A DNA stretch of 64,000 nucleotides from an uncultured Paracoccaceae bacterium (GTDB lineage Bacteria > Pseudomonadota > Alphaproteobacteria > Rhodobacterales > Rhodobacteraceae), in contig CALSOO010000004.1 in the NCBI GenBank assembly GCA_943787985.1, positions 1,240,001 through 1,304,000 on the forward strand, written 5' to 3'. The first letter of the stretch is position 1. Each line of letters begins with the position of its first letter. Below the pieces are notes generated by a model. That model made no database searches, was not told the DNA's origin, and saw only the letters and a program-made list of their open reading frames with translations. The translations under genes and the position numbers were made by a program. Below, piece by piece: positions 23,913-33,302 of this stretch.

Positions 23913-24679
23913 GCATGTTTGATCTGACGGGAAAGGTGGCGCTGTTGACCGGCGCCTCCAAGGGCATGGGGTTTGAAATGGCCAAAGGTCTCGCCGAGCA
24001 AGGCGCGACAGTGGTGATTTCATCCCGCACGCAAGACGATCTCGACGCGGCGGCAGGCGAGATCAACACGGCTTTGGACGCAAAACGTGCCCACGGCGTC
24101 GCGGCCAACATCGTACATGAGGAGTCATTGCAAACACTTGTGGACAAGACCCATGAGATCGCAGGCCCTATCGACATTGTGGTCGGCAACGCAGGCGTGA
24201 ACCCCTATTTCGGGCCGATTGCGGGCATCTCCAACAAAGACTACGAACGCACGATGAATGCCAACGTGCAATCCAACGTTTGGCTGGCAAAGATGGTCGC
24301 GCCTGATATGGCCGCCAAAGGCAAAGGATCGATGATGTTCACCTCGTCCATCGGTGCCTTTAAGGCTTCCGACATGCTTGGAGTTTACGGAATGTCTAAG
24401 CTGGCCCTCATCGGCCTTGTGCGCAATCTGGCGATGGAGTTTGGCCCTCAGGGTATCCGTTTTAACGCGATTTGCCCGGGGTTGATCAAAACCGATTTTG
24501 CCCGCGAATTGTGGGACAAGCCGGGAGTGGAAGAGAAGTATTCCAAATCCATCCCTCTGCGCCGTTTGGGCGAGCCTGACGATTTTGCAGGCCTCGCTGT
24601 TTTTCTAGGCTCGGATGCCAGCAAATACATGACCGGACAGGCGTTGACCGTTTGTGGTGGTTCAAGCATGTGGGCGTAA
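23909..24679 (+). CDS. Short-chain dehydrogenase/reductase
   Basis: 256 residues. Cofactor site TGASKGMGFEMAK (TGxxxGxG), VGNAGVN (NAG), Ser in FTSSIGAFKAS and the YGMSK catalytic pair. Classical SDR. It overlaps the acyl-CoA dehydrogenase by ATGA. Probably oxidises or reduces an alcohol intermediate of the operon's substrate. Confidence 0.88.
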   Translation: MSMFDLTGKVALLTGASKGMGFEMAKGLAEQGATVVISSRTQDDLDAAAGEINTALDAKRAHGVAANIVHEESLQTLVDKTHEIAGPIDIVVGNAGVNPYFGPIAGISNKDYERTMNANVQSNVWLAKMVAPDMAAKGKGSMMFTSSIGAFKASDMLGVYGMSKLALIGLVRNLAMEFGPQGIRFNAICPGLIKTDFARELWDKPGVEEKYSKSIPLRRLGEPDDFAGLAVFLGSDASKYMTGQALTVCGGSSMWA

Positions 24680-24682
24680 GAT

Positions 24683-25456
24683 ATGGAACTTAAAGATAAA
24701 ATTATTGTTGTGACCGGGGCTGCCAGTGGCATCGGCAAAGCCATGTGCATGCGGTATGCCGCCGAAGGGGCAAAGGCTGTGATCTGTGTTGATCGTGACG
24801 CAGCAGGCGCCGAAGCGACAGCAAAGGAGATGGGCGGCACAGCGATGACTGTAGACGTCGCCCATGAGGATCAGATCGTGGCTATGATCACGCGCGTTGA
24901 AGCCGAGATTGGCCCGATTGATTTGTTTTGCTCCAATGCAGGTATTTCAGTCGCCGGCGGCGTCGAGGTTCCAAACGACGAGTGGCAGCGGATTTGGGAC
25001 ATCAATGTGATGAGCCATGTTTGGGCGGCGCGTGCATTGGTACCTTTGATGAGTGCGCGCGGTGGTGGATATCTGCTTAATACATCATCAGCCGCCGGCT
25101 TGTTGAACCAAGTGGGCAGCGCGCCTTACGGCGTCACCAAACACGCCGCAGTCGGGCTCGCGGAGTGGCTGGCGATGACCTATGGCGATCAGGGGATCAA
25201 AGTATCCGTGCTGTGCCCACAAGCGGTGCGCACAGAGATGACCAAAGGCCATGAAGATCACGTTGCGGCCATAGACGGAATGATGGAACCCGAGCCTGTT
25301 GCAGAAGCTTGCGTACAGACTATTCGGGACGAGACGTTTCTGGTTTTGCCCCACAAGGAAGTGATTGGGTACATGCAAGCCAAGACGCAAAACTATGACC
25401 GCTGGATTGGCGGCATGCGCAAACTCAACAGAAAATACGGCGGCTTTGACGCCTGA
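24683..25456 (+). CDS. Short-chain dehydrogenase/reductase
   Basis: 257 residues. TGAASGIGKAMC cofactor motif, SNAGISVAGG, Ser in LNTSSAAGLLNQ and the YGVTK catalytic pair. Only moderately similar to the SDR before it, so the two are probably different activities rather than a recent duplication. Three-base gap. Confidence 0.88.
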   Translation: MELKDKIIVVTGAASGIGKAMCMRYAAEGAKAVICVDRDAAGAEATAKEMGGTAMTVDVAHEDQIVAMITRVEAEIGPIDLFCSNAGISVAGGVEVPNDEWQRIWDINVMSHVWAARALVPLMSARGGGYLLNTSSAAGLLNQVGSAPYGVTKHAAVGLAEWLAMTYGDQGIKVSVLCPQAVRTEMTKGHEDHVAAIDGMMEPEPVAEACVQTIRDETFLVLPHKEVIGYMQAKTQNYDRWIGGMRKLNRKYGGFDA

Positions 25457-25472
25457 CTTTAAGGACTGAACT

Positions 25473-25844
25473 ATGATTGGTTACACAACCATTGGCGTCT
25501 CTGACATGGAGAAGGCCAAACTATTCTATAGCGACTTGTTTGCGGACAAAGGCGGCAAGGTGGTCATCGATACGGGGCGTATTGCTTTTATCGGCACCAA
25601 ACGTGGAGAGCCGATGCTGGCGATTTGCGAGCCTTATGACAAAGGGGCACCTACGTCTGGTAATGGGGTTATGATCGCTTTTCCCGCTGAAACCAAAGAG
25701 GAGGTCAGTGTTTTATACGACAAAGCGATCTCTTTGGGAGCCACGGATGAAGGTGCGCCGGGTCAACGTGTTCCGGACCGGTTTTACGGTGCCTATGTCC
25801 GTGACGCCGACAACAACAAACTGTGTTTCTTTGTTTTTGGCTAA
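25473..25844 (+). CDS. VOC (glyoxalase/bleomycin-resistance) family protein
   Basis: 123 residues, one vicinal-oxygen-chelate unit: IGYTTIGVSDMEKAKLFYSD at the N-terminus and FYGAYVRDADNNKLCFFVF at the C-terminus. The metal His of the N-terminal strand is absent (YTTIGV in place of HxxxxV). It may be a non-metal VOC protein or an epimerase-like enzyme. Last gene of the operon. Confidence 0.8.
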   Translation: MIGYTTIGVSDMEKAKLFYSDLFADKGGKVVIDTGRIAFIGTKRGEPMLAICEPYDKGAPTSGNGVMIAFPAETKEEVSVLYDKAISLGATDEGAPGQRVPDRFYGAYVRDADNNKLCFFVFG

Positions 25845-25861
25845 TCGCTTGCGGTGCGGTG

Positions 25862-25921
25862 GGTCGGGGGCGCTGCCCCCGGCGTTTTACGCCTCCCCCG
25901 AGGTTTATTTGGCGAGATGAA
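25862..25921. repeat. Palindromic intergenic repeat between convergent genes
   Basis: CGGGGGC-gct-GCCCCCG (865-881 of the 25 kb block) is followed at once by GGCGTTTTACGCC, then CTCCCCCGAGG and TTTATTTGGCGAGATGAA. From memory, variants of this GC hairpin plus 'tttggcnagatgaa' box are scattered through roseobacter genomes. It separates the VOC gene from tesB and probably acts as a bidirectional terminator. Confidence 0.6.
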
Positions 25922-25927
25922 ACCGGA

Positions 25928-26797
25928 TCAGCGGCGCGGTTTTATCGGTCTCACGAGGCCTTCCTGCGCAGTTGACGCGATCAATGTGCCATGGCGATCG
26001 TAGATGCTGCCGCGATTGAATCCGCGTGCGCCGCCCGTCCAGGGGCTGTCCATCGTATAGAGGTGCCAGTCCTGAAATTGTGGGATTCCATGAAACCACA
26101 TGGCATGGTCCAGACTGGCGGACATGACTTTTCCCTGAAACCAGGACAATCCGTGCGGACGCAGTGACGAGCCGAGCAGGTTCATGTCGGAAGCGTAGGC
26201 CAACAAGCAGTGTTGCATCTGCGGTGTGCATCCTGCGGCTTCAGACATTCTGAACCACAGGTGATTGGTGTCATCTGCAGGCTCTGGTGTGAAAAAATCG
26301 CGCGGTGCAACTTCGCGAATGTCGATCGGGCGCGGACGCAGAAAGTCATCGCGGTACTTTTCCGGCAGTTTGTCCACATGTTCCGCGCGCAATTCGGTGC
26401 GATCAGGCCAATTGTCAGGGCCGGACACATCAGGCATCGGGTGTTGGTGATCCCATCCATCTTCCGTGACGTGAAAACTGGCAGACATGTTCAAAATTTG
26501 TTTCCCATGTTGGATCGCCACGACGCGTCGTGTTGTAAAGCTGCCCCCGTCCCGCGCCCTGTCGACTTGGTAGATCACTGGAATTTCGGGGTCGCCAGGT
26601 CGGATGAAATACGCGTGTAGTGAATGACAGAGCCGGTCAGGGACTGTGCCATAGGCTGCCGCCAGTGCTTGGCCGATGACCTGTCCACCAAAAATCCGTG
26701 TGGAGGTTTCCCCCCCTTGCCCTGTGCCTCGAAACAGGTCCACCTCAAGAGGCTCCAACGCCAGAAGGTCCAGAAGCGTTTGATGGGTTTCACTCAT
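25928..26797 (-). CDS. tesB: Acyl-CoA thioesterase II
   Basis: 289 residues, double hot-dog fold. FRGTGQGGETSTRIFGGQVI, SLHAYFIRPGDPEIPVIYQV and the second half with MSASLDHAMWFH are TesB signatures. It hydrolyses medium- and long-chain acyl-CoAs, which can relieve CoA trapping in the adjacent catabolic pathways. The start overlaps the stop of the upstream acetoacetyl-CoA synthetase. Confidence 0.92.
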   Translation of the reverse strand: MSETHQTLLDLLALEPLEVDLFRGTGQGGETSTRIFGGQVIGQALAAAYGTVPDRLCHSLHAYFIRPGDPEIPVIYQVDRARDGGSFTTRRVVAIQHGKQILNMSASFHVTEDGWDHQHPMPDVSGPDNWPDRTELRAEHVDKLPEKYRDDFLRPRPIDIREVAPRDFFTPEPADDTNHLWFRMSEAAGCTPQMQHCLLAYASDMNLLGSSLRPHGLSWFQGKVMSASLDHAMWFHGIPQFQDWHLYTMDSPWTGGARGFNRGSIYDRHGTLIASTAQEGLVRPIKPRR

Positions 26798-28740
26798 GAC
26801 ATGTGGTCCAATGCGTAGGCGATGAAGAAATCAAAGCTGGAAGGGTTGGCCATGGAATCGCGGTTCACGACCTTTGCGGGATCACCCCCCAAAAGCAGTT
26901 TTTTGACAGGGACTTCAAGCTTCTTACCTGACAAGGTGCGTGGAATCTCTGTAACGGACACAATTTCGTCGGGTACAAACCGCGGTGATACCGAAGTCCG
27001 GATGGCTTGGGCAATTGTGTCTTTGATAGTGTTATCCAACGGGGTGCGCGTCACCACAAACAACGGCATGAAGCTGTCCCTCCCGAGGAACTCCAGATCA
27101 ACAACCAGTGAATCCAGCACAACATCCAACGCTTCGACCGCTTGGTAAATTTCTGCCGATCCCATCCGCAACCCTTTGCGGTTGATCGTGGCATCGGAAC
27201 GGCCGTAGATAACAGAGGACCCATCCTCGCGGATTTCGATCCAGTCTCCGTGTCGCCACACATCGGGGTACATTTCAAAGTAACTTTCGTGGAGGCGCGT
27301 GCCATCGTCGTCCCCCCAGAAATAGAGCGGCATTGAGGGGAGCGGTTGGGTGCACACCAATTCCCCGACTGTGGCGGTCAGGGCATTGCCGGCCTCGTCG
27401 AAGGCCCGCACAGCATTGCCCAAAGCGCGGGCTTGCATTTCGCCTGCGCGCACAGGCATGGCAGGGTGTCCCAACACAAATGCACCCGCCAAATCTGTCC
27501 CGCCTGATATCGGCGCCAGCCAGACATCGGATTTTACGGATGTGTAGATCCAGTCGTAAGCGTCTGAGGACAAGGGAGAACCAGTCGAGCCCAGAGAGCG
27601 CAACGCTGAAAGATCTACGGTATCACGCGGGGTGATGTCTGCCTTTCGGCAACTGTCAAAGAACGCGGCCCCTGCCCCGAAATAGCTCAGGTTCTGCTCT
27701 GCCGCGAAACGCCACAACACGTTCATGTCAGGATGGTGAGGTGCGCCGTCAAACAAGCAGACACAGGCCCCTTGCCCCAGCGCCATCCATTGTGCATTCC
27801 ACATGATCCACCCCGATGACGTCAGCCACGTAAAGCGATCGTTCTCGGTCAAGTCATGGTGCAACGATTGTTTGCAAGCCTCCAGAATAATACCGCCGTG
27901 CCCATGGACGATTGGCTTTGGGTTGCCTGTCGTTCCTGAGCTGTAAACGATCCAAAGCGGGTGATCGAAAGGCAATTGTTTGAAGCTTTGTGGCGCGTGA
28001 CCCGCGATCATGTCGTCCCAAGTGGCCCACCGGATGGGCAAGGGTTCACTCAAAGGCACCATGACCCGGTGCGTAAGGCTCGGCAGCCCATCCGCGATCT
28101 GCGCAATCACATCGCCGCGCTCGATGCGCTTACCGGCGTGCACATAGCCGTCTTGGGCGATCAGGACCTTTGGTTCGATCTGACGGAACCTGTCCAATAT
28201 CGCCACATGCCCCATGTCAGGCGCGCAAAGGGACCAAACCGCGCCAATGCTTGCACTGGCCAAAAACGCAATCAGTGCGGTTTCGGTGTTGGGCAGAATA
28301 GCAACGACGCGGTCGCCTTTGGTGACCCCATTGGCTGTGAGATAGGCGGCGGCATTGGCGACGCTTTGAGCCAACTCTTCCCATGTCAAACCGGTCTGCC
28401 CGAATGTCTCCGAAGTGACAGACAATGCCTGCGCATCGGGGCGTGTTTGCGCGTGGCGCAACAGATTTTCTGCATAATTCAGCTGTGCACCCGGGCACCA
28501 TTTGGCATGTTCCACGGATGCATTTGCCAAGATCTTGGTGTAGGGCGCACTGGCGCGCACATCAAAGAAGTCCCAAATGGCGGACCAGAACCCGTCAAGG
28601 TCCGTTGTGCTCCAGTCCCACATCTCGTTGTAACCGGCAAACTCGAACCCACGCGTTTCTTTCAAATAGCGCTCAAAATGCGCCATGGTTGAAGCGGCGG
28701 CGCGCTCTGGTGAGGGGGCCCATAAAATCGGTGCGCTCAT
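26794..28740 (-). CDS. Acetoacetyl-CoA synthetase
   Basis: 648 residues. N-terminal ACS-type domain (GYNEMWDWSTTDLDGFWSAI), AMP motif IVYSSGTTGNPKPIVHGHGG, SISGGTDLAGAF and the C-terminal GKKLEVPVKKLL lysine. The PHB-linked type of long acetoacetyl-CoA synthetase matches in order and length. It activates acetoacetate for entry into acetyl-CoA metabolism. Its 5' end overlaps the serine hydrolase gene by 4 bases. Confidence 0.9.
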   Translation of the reverse strand: MSAPILWAPSPERAAASTMAHFERYLKETRGFEFAGYNEMWDWSTTDLDGFWSAIWDFFDVRASAPYTKILANASVEHAKWCPGAQLNYAENLLRHAQTRPDAQALSVTSETFGQTGLTWEELAQSVANAAAYLTANGVTKGDRVVAILPNTETALIAFLASASIGAVWSLCAPDMGHVAILDRFRQIEPKVLIAQDGYVHAGKRIERGDVIAQIADGLPSLTHRVMVPLSEPLPIRWATWDDMIAGHAPQSFKQLPFDHPLWIVYSSGTTGNPKPIVHGHGGIILEACKQSLHHDLTENDRFTWLTSSGWIMWNAQWMALGQGACVCLFDGAPHHPDMNVLWRFAAEQNLSYFGAGAAFFDSCRKADITPRDTVDLSALRSLGSTGSPLSSDAYDWIYTSVKSDVWLAPISGGTDLAGAFVLGHPAMPVRAGEMQARALGNAVRAFDEAGNALTATVGELVCTQPLPSMPLYFWGDDDGTRLHESYFEMYPDVWRHGDWIEIREDGSSVIYGRSDATINRKGLRMGSAEIYQAVEALDVVLDSLVVDLEFLGRDSFMPLFVVTRTPLDNTIKDTIAQAIRTSVSPRFVPDEIVSVTEIPRTLSGKKLEVPVKKLLLGGDPAKVVNRDSMANPSSFDFFIAYALDHMS

Positions 28741-29957
28741 AACAATGCTCCATGTACCAGTGCCTTGAGTTCAGGACGTGCCGGATATGACGAGGACGGC
28801 GTGAGCTGCGTAAAGAAAACAACAGACAAGGCATGCACCGGATCAATCCAGAAAAAGGTCGAGGCCATCCCGCCCCAACTGAAATCCCCTACAGATCCCG
28901 CACAGCGCGCGCGCGCAGGGTCCAGCACGACAGCCCCGCCAAGTCCAAAGCCCATGCCCTCCATCGGTTGTTCAGCAAAGCTCTGTGGCCCCATCGATGC
29001 GATGTCGCCCGCCAGATGATTGCGCATCATGAACGCGACAGTGGCGGGAGAGAGAATGCGGGCGTCTCCCAATGCGCCGCCACACCGCAGCATCTCGGTG
29101 AAGCGGGCGTAGTCGTCGATGGTTCCCGTTAGCCCACCGCCTCCAGAATGCATACTGGCGTTCAGGAAAGGTGATCCTTCATTGGTGTCGACACAGCGCA
29201 AGGGATCGCGGCTGTTTCCCTGCGGCGCGTTCAGGTCCAACGGATCACCTGTGAGGGGTGTGTAGAGTGCTGCAAAACGTCCCTGCCCGCCCTGCACAAC
29301 TGAAAATCGCGTTTGTGTCATCCCCAGCGGCCCCAGAACCAGCGCGTTCAACGCGTCCTCAAAACTCTGGCCTGTGATCACTTCGATTACCCGTCCGATG
29401 ACATCAATGCCGACAGAATATTCCCACCGTGATCCTGGTTTGAACGCCAAAGGCAAGGTCGCAAGCCTTTTGCACATGTCCTCAAGCGCACCTTGATCCG
29501 CTTTGAACAACAAGTCCTGCTGCGCCATGGCGCCTGCCAAAACGCCGGGGTTGAACGGATAGCTCAAACCCGATGTGTGAGTGAGCAATTGGTGTAAGGT
29601 CGGAGGGGCGCATGGCGTGGTCTGGGACATGTCCGTGGCCCCATCGATCAAGGCGTGGCATTGCGCGAATTCGGGAATGAAACGCGACACGGGTGCGTCC
29701 AAATGCACCAGTCCGCGTTCAACCAAGGCCATCAACGCCACTGTGGTGACGGGTTTGGTCATGGAGTAGATGCGCGCGATGGTGTCGCGTTCAAAAGGGC
29801 GTTTGACCGCGCGGTCGCCAAAGCCTGTCGTGTGAAAAAAGCGCTCCGATCCGCCTTGAAGGATCAATGTTGAGCAGCCCGAGAATTTCTCTTCATCTAC
29901 ATAGGCTTGCATCCACGTCTTGATGTGATCAAGGCGCGACTGATCGAGCGTCAACAT
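28737..29957 (-). CDS. Beta-lactamase-family serine hydrolase
   Basis: 406 residues, class C/esterase type. The nucleophile motif SMTK (IYSMTKPVTTVAL, about 90-93), a YSV motif (WEYSVGIDVIG) and a GGGG turn (HSGGGGLTGTID) fit. No signal peptide, so likely a cytoplasmic esterase or lactonase rather than an antibiotic enzyme. In an operon with acyl-CoA genes it may hydrolyse an ester substrate. Confidence 0.85.
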   Translation of the reverse strand: MLTLDQSRLDHIKTWMQAYVDEEKFSGCSTLILQGGSERFFHTTGFGDRAVKRPFERDTIARIYSMTKPVTTVALMALVERGLVHLDAPVSRFIPEFAQCHALIDGATDMSQTTPCAPPTLHQLLTHTSGLSYPFNPGVLAGAMAQQDLLFKADQGALEDMCKRLATLPLAFKPGSRWEYSVGIDVIGRVIEVITGQSFEDALNALVLGPLGMTQTRFSVVQGGQGRFAALYTPLTGDPLDLNAPQGNSRDPLRCVDTNEGSPFLNASMHSGGGGLTGTIDDYARFTEMLRCGGALGDARILSPATVAFMMRNHLAGDIASMGPQSFAEQPMEGMGFGLGGAVVLDPARARCAGSVGDFSWGGMASTFFWIDPVHALSVVFFTQLTPSSSYPARPELKALVHGALL

Positions 29958-29961
29958 CGGG

Positions 29962-30705
29962 TTATCCTATCATTTTGGCCATGGCTGAACGTGTTTCATC
30001 GGTGAACCAGGGTTCAGGTGTGGCTTTTGTCCCGTCCTTGATGCGGGCGATCACGTCACCGCGAATTTGCTGTTTGATTGCAGCAAAGGCTTTGGGGGGA
30101 ATGGATGCGAATTCGGCGGCGTCTTTCAGGGCTTCAGTGCGCAGATCTTCGGGGGCGACGATCCGGTCCACGATGCCAGCGCTCATGGCGGCTTCGGCTT
30201 TGATCGGTTGCCCGCGCAGGATCAGTCGACGCAATTCATTTGTGCTCAGTGTTGCGCGCGCGATCTCGAACGGACCAACGGGAAAATCTACGCCAACCCG
30301 AACTTCTGCCAATCCAAACAAGGCTTTGGGCGTCGCAATGCGGTGATCAGAGGCCAGCACAAAAAACAATCCCCCAGCAATCGCCGCGCCGCCGATCGCG
30401 CAAATGACCGGTTTCGGGCAGGCATATTGCGCCAGAAACCCTTCATTCAGCCCGTTCACAATTGCGATCTGGGCGTCATCGTCAAAATCCTGTGCTTCTT
30501 TGAGGTTCAAACCTGCCGAAAACACTTTGAGGGGGCTGGTCAAAACAATCGCGCGCACAGCATCATCTGCACCAAGCTGCTGGATCACGTCCCGAAACCC
30601 CATGAGTTTCTCCGGACTGAGCGCGTTAACGGGGCCGCCGTTCAGGCTAAGCTCGATGATGCCGCCATTGTGGCGCCGGGTGTCGATCCAAGTTGTGTCT
30701 GCCAT
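29962..30705 (-). CDS. Enoyl-CoA hydratase/isomerase family protein
   Basis: 247 residues from the ATG at 30705, which has AGGAGGGG right upstream; an in-frame start 24 bases earlier lacks one. Crotonase fold with VFSAGLNLKEA and GGAAIAGGLFFVLASDHRIA. The catalytic Glu pair is only partly kept (LAEVRVGVDFP), so isomerase (dodecenoyl-CoA isomerase-like) activity is plausible. First gene of the leftward operon. Confidence 0.82.
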   Translation of the reverse strand: MADTTWIDTRRHNGGIIELSLNGGPVNALSPEKLMGFRDVIQQLGADDAVRAIVLTSPLKVFSAGLNLKEAQDFDDDAQIAIVNGLNEGFLAQYACPKPVICAIGGAAIAGGLFFVLASDHRIATPKALFGLAEVRVGVDFPVGPFEIARATLSTNELRRLILRGQPIKAEAAMSAGIVDRIVAPEDLRTEALKDAAEFASIPPKAFAAIKQQIRGDVIARIKDGTKATPEPWFTDETRSAMAKMIG

Positions 30706-30839
30706 AAGCCCCTCCTGTGGTTCACCCAAGTGTGGCGCGCAAACGGGTGTTGGAAAAGGAAAATATGCCGTGACGGCGTCATTGACCGCAGCGTCACCTG
30801 CGCACTAGCCTTGCTCAACCGCCAAAAGGAGCATCGCCA

Positions 30840-31436
30840 ATGGCCACAATCGAGTTTTACTACGACTTCAGCAGCCCCAACGCGTACCTCGTCCACAAGT
30901 TGCTGCCAGACATCGCGGCCCGTTATGGTGCGGATGTTGTCTGGCGTCCGATTTTGCTGGGTGGCGTTTTCAAGTCCACCAACAATAAGGCCCCGATGGT
31001 CGCCTTTTCGGGCATTCCTGGCAAAGTTGACTACATGCGCGTCGAGATGGCGCGCTTTATTGAACGCTTTGCAGTGCCCTTTGCGTTCAACCCGCATTTT
31101 CCGGTGAACTCTTTGGCGCTCATGCGCGCAGCGGTGCACGCGCGCGGTACAGATTGGGAGCGGCGCTATATTGATGTGCTGTTCGACGCAATGTGGATTG
31201 ACGGTCAGAACCTGGCGGACCCTGAGGTCATTCAACAGGTTTTACACGCCGCTGACCTCCCTGTTTCGGACATTATGAACGCCGTGCAAGACGCTGATAT
31301 AAAGTCAGAACTTGTAACTTTGACCCAAGACGCAGTCGCGCTTGGATGTTTTGGTGCGCCCACAATGTTTGTGGGCACAGAGATGTTTTATGGCAAAGAC
31401 GCATTAAGCGATCTTGAGTGGCGGTTGGGTCAATAG
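30840..31436 (+). CDS. 2-hydroxychromene-2-carboxylate isomerase/DsbA-like protein
   Basis: 198 residues, kappa-class GST/DsbA-like thioredoxin fold. FYYDFSSPNAYLVHKLLPDI carries the Ser-Pro active-site signature of the isomerase family in place of CxxC. GCFGAPTMFVGTEMFYGKD is the cis-Pro region. It likely uses glutathione; the true substrate is unknown. GGAG upstream; divergent from the enoyl-CoA hydratase operon. Confidence 0.85.
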   Translation: MATIEFYYDFSSPNAYLVHKLLPDIAARYGADVVWRPILLGGVFKSTNNKAPMVAFSGIPGKVDYMRVEMARFIERFAVPFAFNPHFPVNSLALMRAAVHARGTDWERRYIDVLFDAMWIDGQNLADPEVIQQVLHAADLPVSDIMNAVQDADIKSELVTLTQDAVALGCFGAPTMFVGTEMFYGKDALSDLEWRLGQ

Positions 31437-31438
31437 GC

Positions 31439-32989
31439 CTAGCGCCCTTTGAACAAACCACCCAAGATTCCGCGCACCATGCGCCGCCCTGTCGTGCCTG
31501 TCAGCTCTTTGACCACCATCTTGGTCATGGCTTCTCCAAAGGTGGCACCGCGCCGTCCTGTGCTTGCGCGTGATGTGGAACGGGTCACACGTGTGCCCTG
31601 ATAACGGCGTGCGGAATTGAATTCGCGCAAGGCGGGGCGCGTTTCCTCTTCAGCGGCTTCTTCGGCTTTTGCAGCTTGGGCGGCCGCCTCTTCGGCCCGT
31701 TTTGCCAGGATTTCAAAGGCGGATTTACGATCAAGCGGCGCATCATATTTGCCTGACATCTCGGATGCAGCCATGACGGCAGCCCGCTCTGCCTTGGTGA
31801 TGGGGCCAAGTTGTGAGGATGGAGGGCGGATCAATGTCCGTTCCACAATGCCCGGGATGCCCTTTTTCTGGAGCATCGAAGTGACAGCCTCGCCCACGCC
31901 GACCTCCCGAATGGCTTCTTCGGTGTCAAAGCGCGGGTTCTCCCTGTAGGTTTCCGACGCCATCCGCAATTCCTTGCGGTCTTTGGCTGTGAACGCGCGC
32001 AAGGCGTGCTGAATACGGTTGCCAAGCTGGCCCAAAATGTCCTCGGGCACATCTGCCGGATTTTGGGTGATGAAATAGACACCAACCCCTTTGGAGCGGA
32101 TCAGACGTGCCACTTGTTCAACCTTGTTGACCAACGCTTTGGGCGCGTCATCAAACAGCAAATGCGCTTCGTCAAAAAAGAAGACCAGTTTTGGTTTGTC
32201 GGGATCACCGACTTCGGGCAACTCTTCAAACAGTTCGGACAAAAGCCACAGCAGGAACGTCGCGTAAAGGCCCGGCGCTGACATCAGCTTGTCCGAGGCA
32301 AGGATATTGATGTGCCCTTTCCCATCTGCGCCGGTGCGCATCAGATCGGCCAATTCCAAGGCGGGCTCGCCAAACAGATTGGTGCCCCCTTGATTGTCGA
32401 GCACGAGCAAAGAGCGCTGGATGGCCCCGATGGAAGACGCAGACACATTGCCGTAGCGCAGCGATAGGGATTTGGCGTTTTGACCGATCCAGACCAACAA
32501 GGCCTGCAGGTCTTTGAGGTCGAGCAATGGCAGCCCTTCCTCATCGGCCAAACGGAAGGCGATGTTCAGGATGCCTTCTTGGGCTTCGGTCAGGTCCAGC
32601 AGGCGAGACAACAACAGCGGCCCCATTTCCGAAACGGTGGTGCGAACCGGATGCCCCTGATCCCCGAACAAATCCCAGAAGGTGACCGGAAACGACGCAT
32701 AGTCAAAATCCTCAAACCCGATGATGCCAGCGCGCTTTTCGAACGGCGCGTGCAATTTGTGCTCTGGGCTGCCGGCTTTGGCGAGGCCGGATAAATCGCC
32801 TTTGACGTCCGAGAGGAACACAGGAACCCCTGCTTCGGAAAACCCTTCGGCCAGAATTTGCAATGTCACCGTTTTGCCCGTTCCGGTGGCGCCTGCGATC
32901 AAACCGTGACGGTTTGCGTATTTCAGGCTCAGGCCTTGTTTGACGCCATATTCGGCGCCGCCACCGCCAAGGAAGATTTCGCTTGTCAT
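31439..32989 (-). CDS. HerA-like ATPase, DUF853 family
   Basis: 516 residues. Walker [15 protein letters not shown] (about 34-47), Walker [16 protein letters not shown] and the sensor [13 protein letters not shown]. The C-terminus is an Ala/Glu-rich coiled segment and a basic tail ending GGLFKGR. Matches the YjgR/DUF853 family of hexameric ATPases of unknown role, related to the HerA/FtsK group. Not linked to a nuclease gene here, so no defence system is implied. Confidence 0.88.
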   Translation of the reverse strand: MTSEIFLGGGGAEYGVKQGLSLKYANRHGLIAGATGTGKTVTLQILAEGFSEAGVPVFLSDVKGDLSGLAKAGSPEHKLHAPFEKRAGIIGFEDFDYASFPVTFWDLFGDQGHPVRTTVSEMGPLLLSRLLDLTEAQEGILNIAFRLADEEGLPLLDLKDLQALLVWIGQNAKSLSLRYGNVSASSIGAIQRSLLVLDNQGGTNLFGEPALELADLMRTGADGKGHINILASDKLMSAPGLYATFLLWLLSELFEELPEVGDPDKPKLVFFFDEAHLLFDDAPKALVNKVEQVARLIRSKGVGVYFITQNPADVPEDILGQLGNRIQHALRAFTAKDRKELRMASETYRENPRFDTEEAIREVGVGEAVTSMLQKKGIPGIVERTLIRPPSSQLGPITKAERAAVMAASEMSGKYDAPLDRKSAFEILAKRAEEAAAQAAKAEEAAEEETRPALREFNSARRYQGTRVTRSTSRASTGRRGATFGEAMTKMVVKELTGTTGRRMVRGILGGLFKGR

Positions 32990-33060
32990 CGTGCATTAAC
33001 CTTTTGATCACAGATACATTCGCGCCGACCATACTAACTTAACCTTTGAGGGCCATAGTG

Positions 33061-33148
33061 ATTATTGTCTCGCATCGCATGTCCTCTTTGATGTGAGACA
33101 CTTCCTCCCTGTCAGACTGGCCGCGCCCTTGTGGTGCGGCCCTTTTTT
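33061..33148 (+). ncRNA. Candidate small RNA with anti-Shine-Dalgarno linker
   Basis: In a 458-bp gene-free gap. Hairpin 1 is GTCTCGCATC (33067-33076) with GATGTGAGAC (33090-33099), 10 bp with one G-U, loop containing TCCTC. A single-stranded linker holds CTTCCTCCCT (33101-33110), complementary to Shine-Dalgarno sequences. It ends in a terminator hairpin, GGCCGC/GCGGCC plus six T. The layout resembles trans-acting sRNAs of Rhodobacteraceae with CCUCCUCCC-type loops. Promoter and exact 5' end are not determined. Confidence 0.5.
33119..33148 (+). terminator. Terminator of sRNA candidate 1
   Basis: GGCCGC (33119-33124) pairs with GCGGCC (33136-33141), 11-base loop, followed by C and six T. No protein gene upstream on this strand within 1.6 kb uses it, which is why an sRNA is proposed. 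Confidence 0.85.
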
Positions 33149-33240
33149 GTTTGCTTGGTGCAAAGCGCATCTAGAGTGAAAAATTGATCAGATATATGTT
33201 GACCCGTCCCCCGCCGTTCCTTAGTCTGTCCCATAATATA

Positions 33241-33302
33241 TAAGTCGGCCAGTCCGACGGGGAGAAGACCTTGGGAAAGAGAGCCGGAAGAGCTCTCTTT
33301 TT
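33241..33302 (+). ncRNA. Second candidate small RNA
   Basis: GTCGG-ccagt-CCGAC (33244-33258) forms a short hairpin. A purine-rich linker GGGGAGAAGACC follows, then a 9-bp terminator hairpin at 33276-33300 with a T-rich tail. A CATAAT hexamer at 33232-33237 is placed like a -10 box. It may be a separate sRNA, or the 5' leader of ialB ended by attenuation. The ialB start is 146 bases further on. Confidence 0.4.
33276..33302 (+). terminator. Terminator upstream of ialB
   Basis: AAAGAGAGC (33276-33284) pairs perfectly with GCTCTCTTT (33292-33300), 7-base loop, followed by TTCTTTG. Confidence 0.8.

Noticed and set aside
28737..29957. Antibiotic beta-lactamase
   Set aside because: SxxK and YxV motifs fit the wider serine-hydrolase family, but there is no signal peptide and the gene lies in an acyl-CoA operon.
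30067..31107. 346-codon plus-strand frame across two genes
   Set aside because: Overlaps the enoyl-CoA hydratase in antisense and the isomerase gene in a wrong frame; no domain.
31439..32989. HerA-NurA type defence system
   Set aside because: The ATPase is of the DUF853/YjgR type and no nuclease gene adjoins it.
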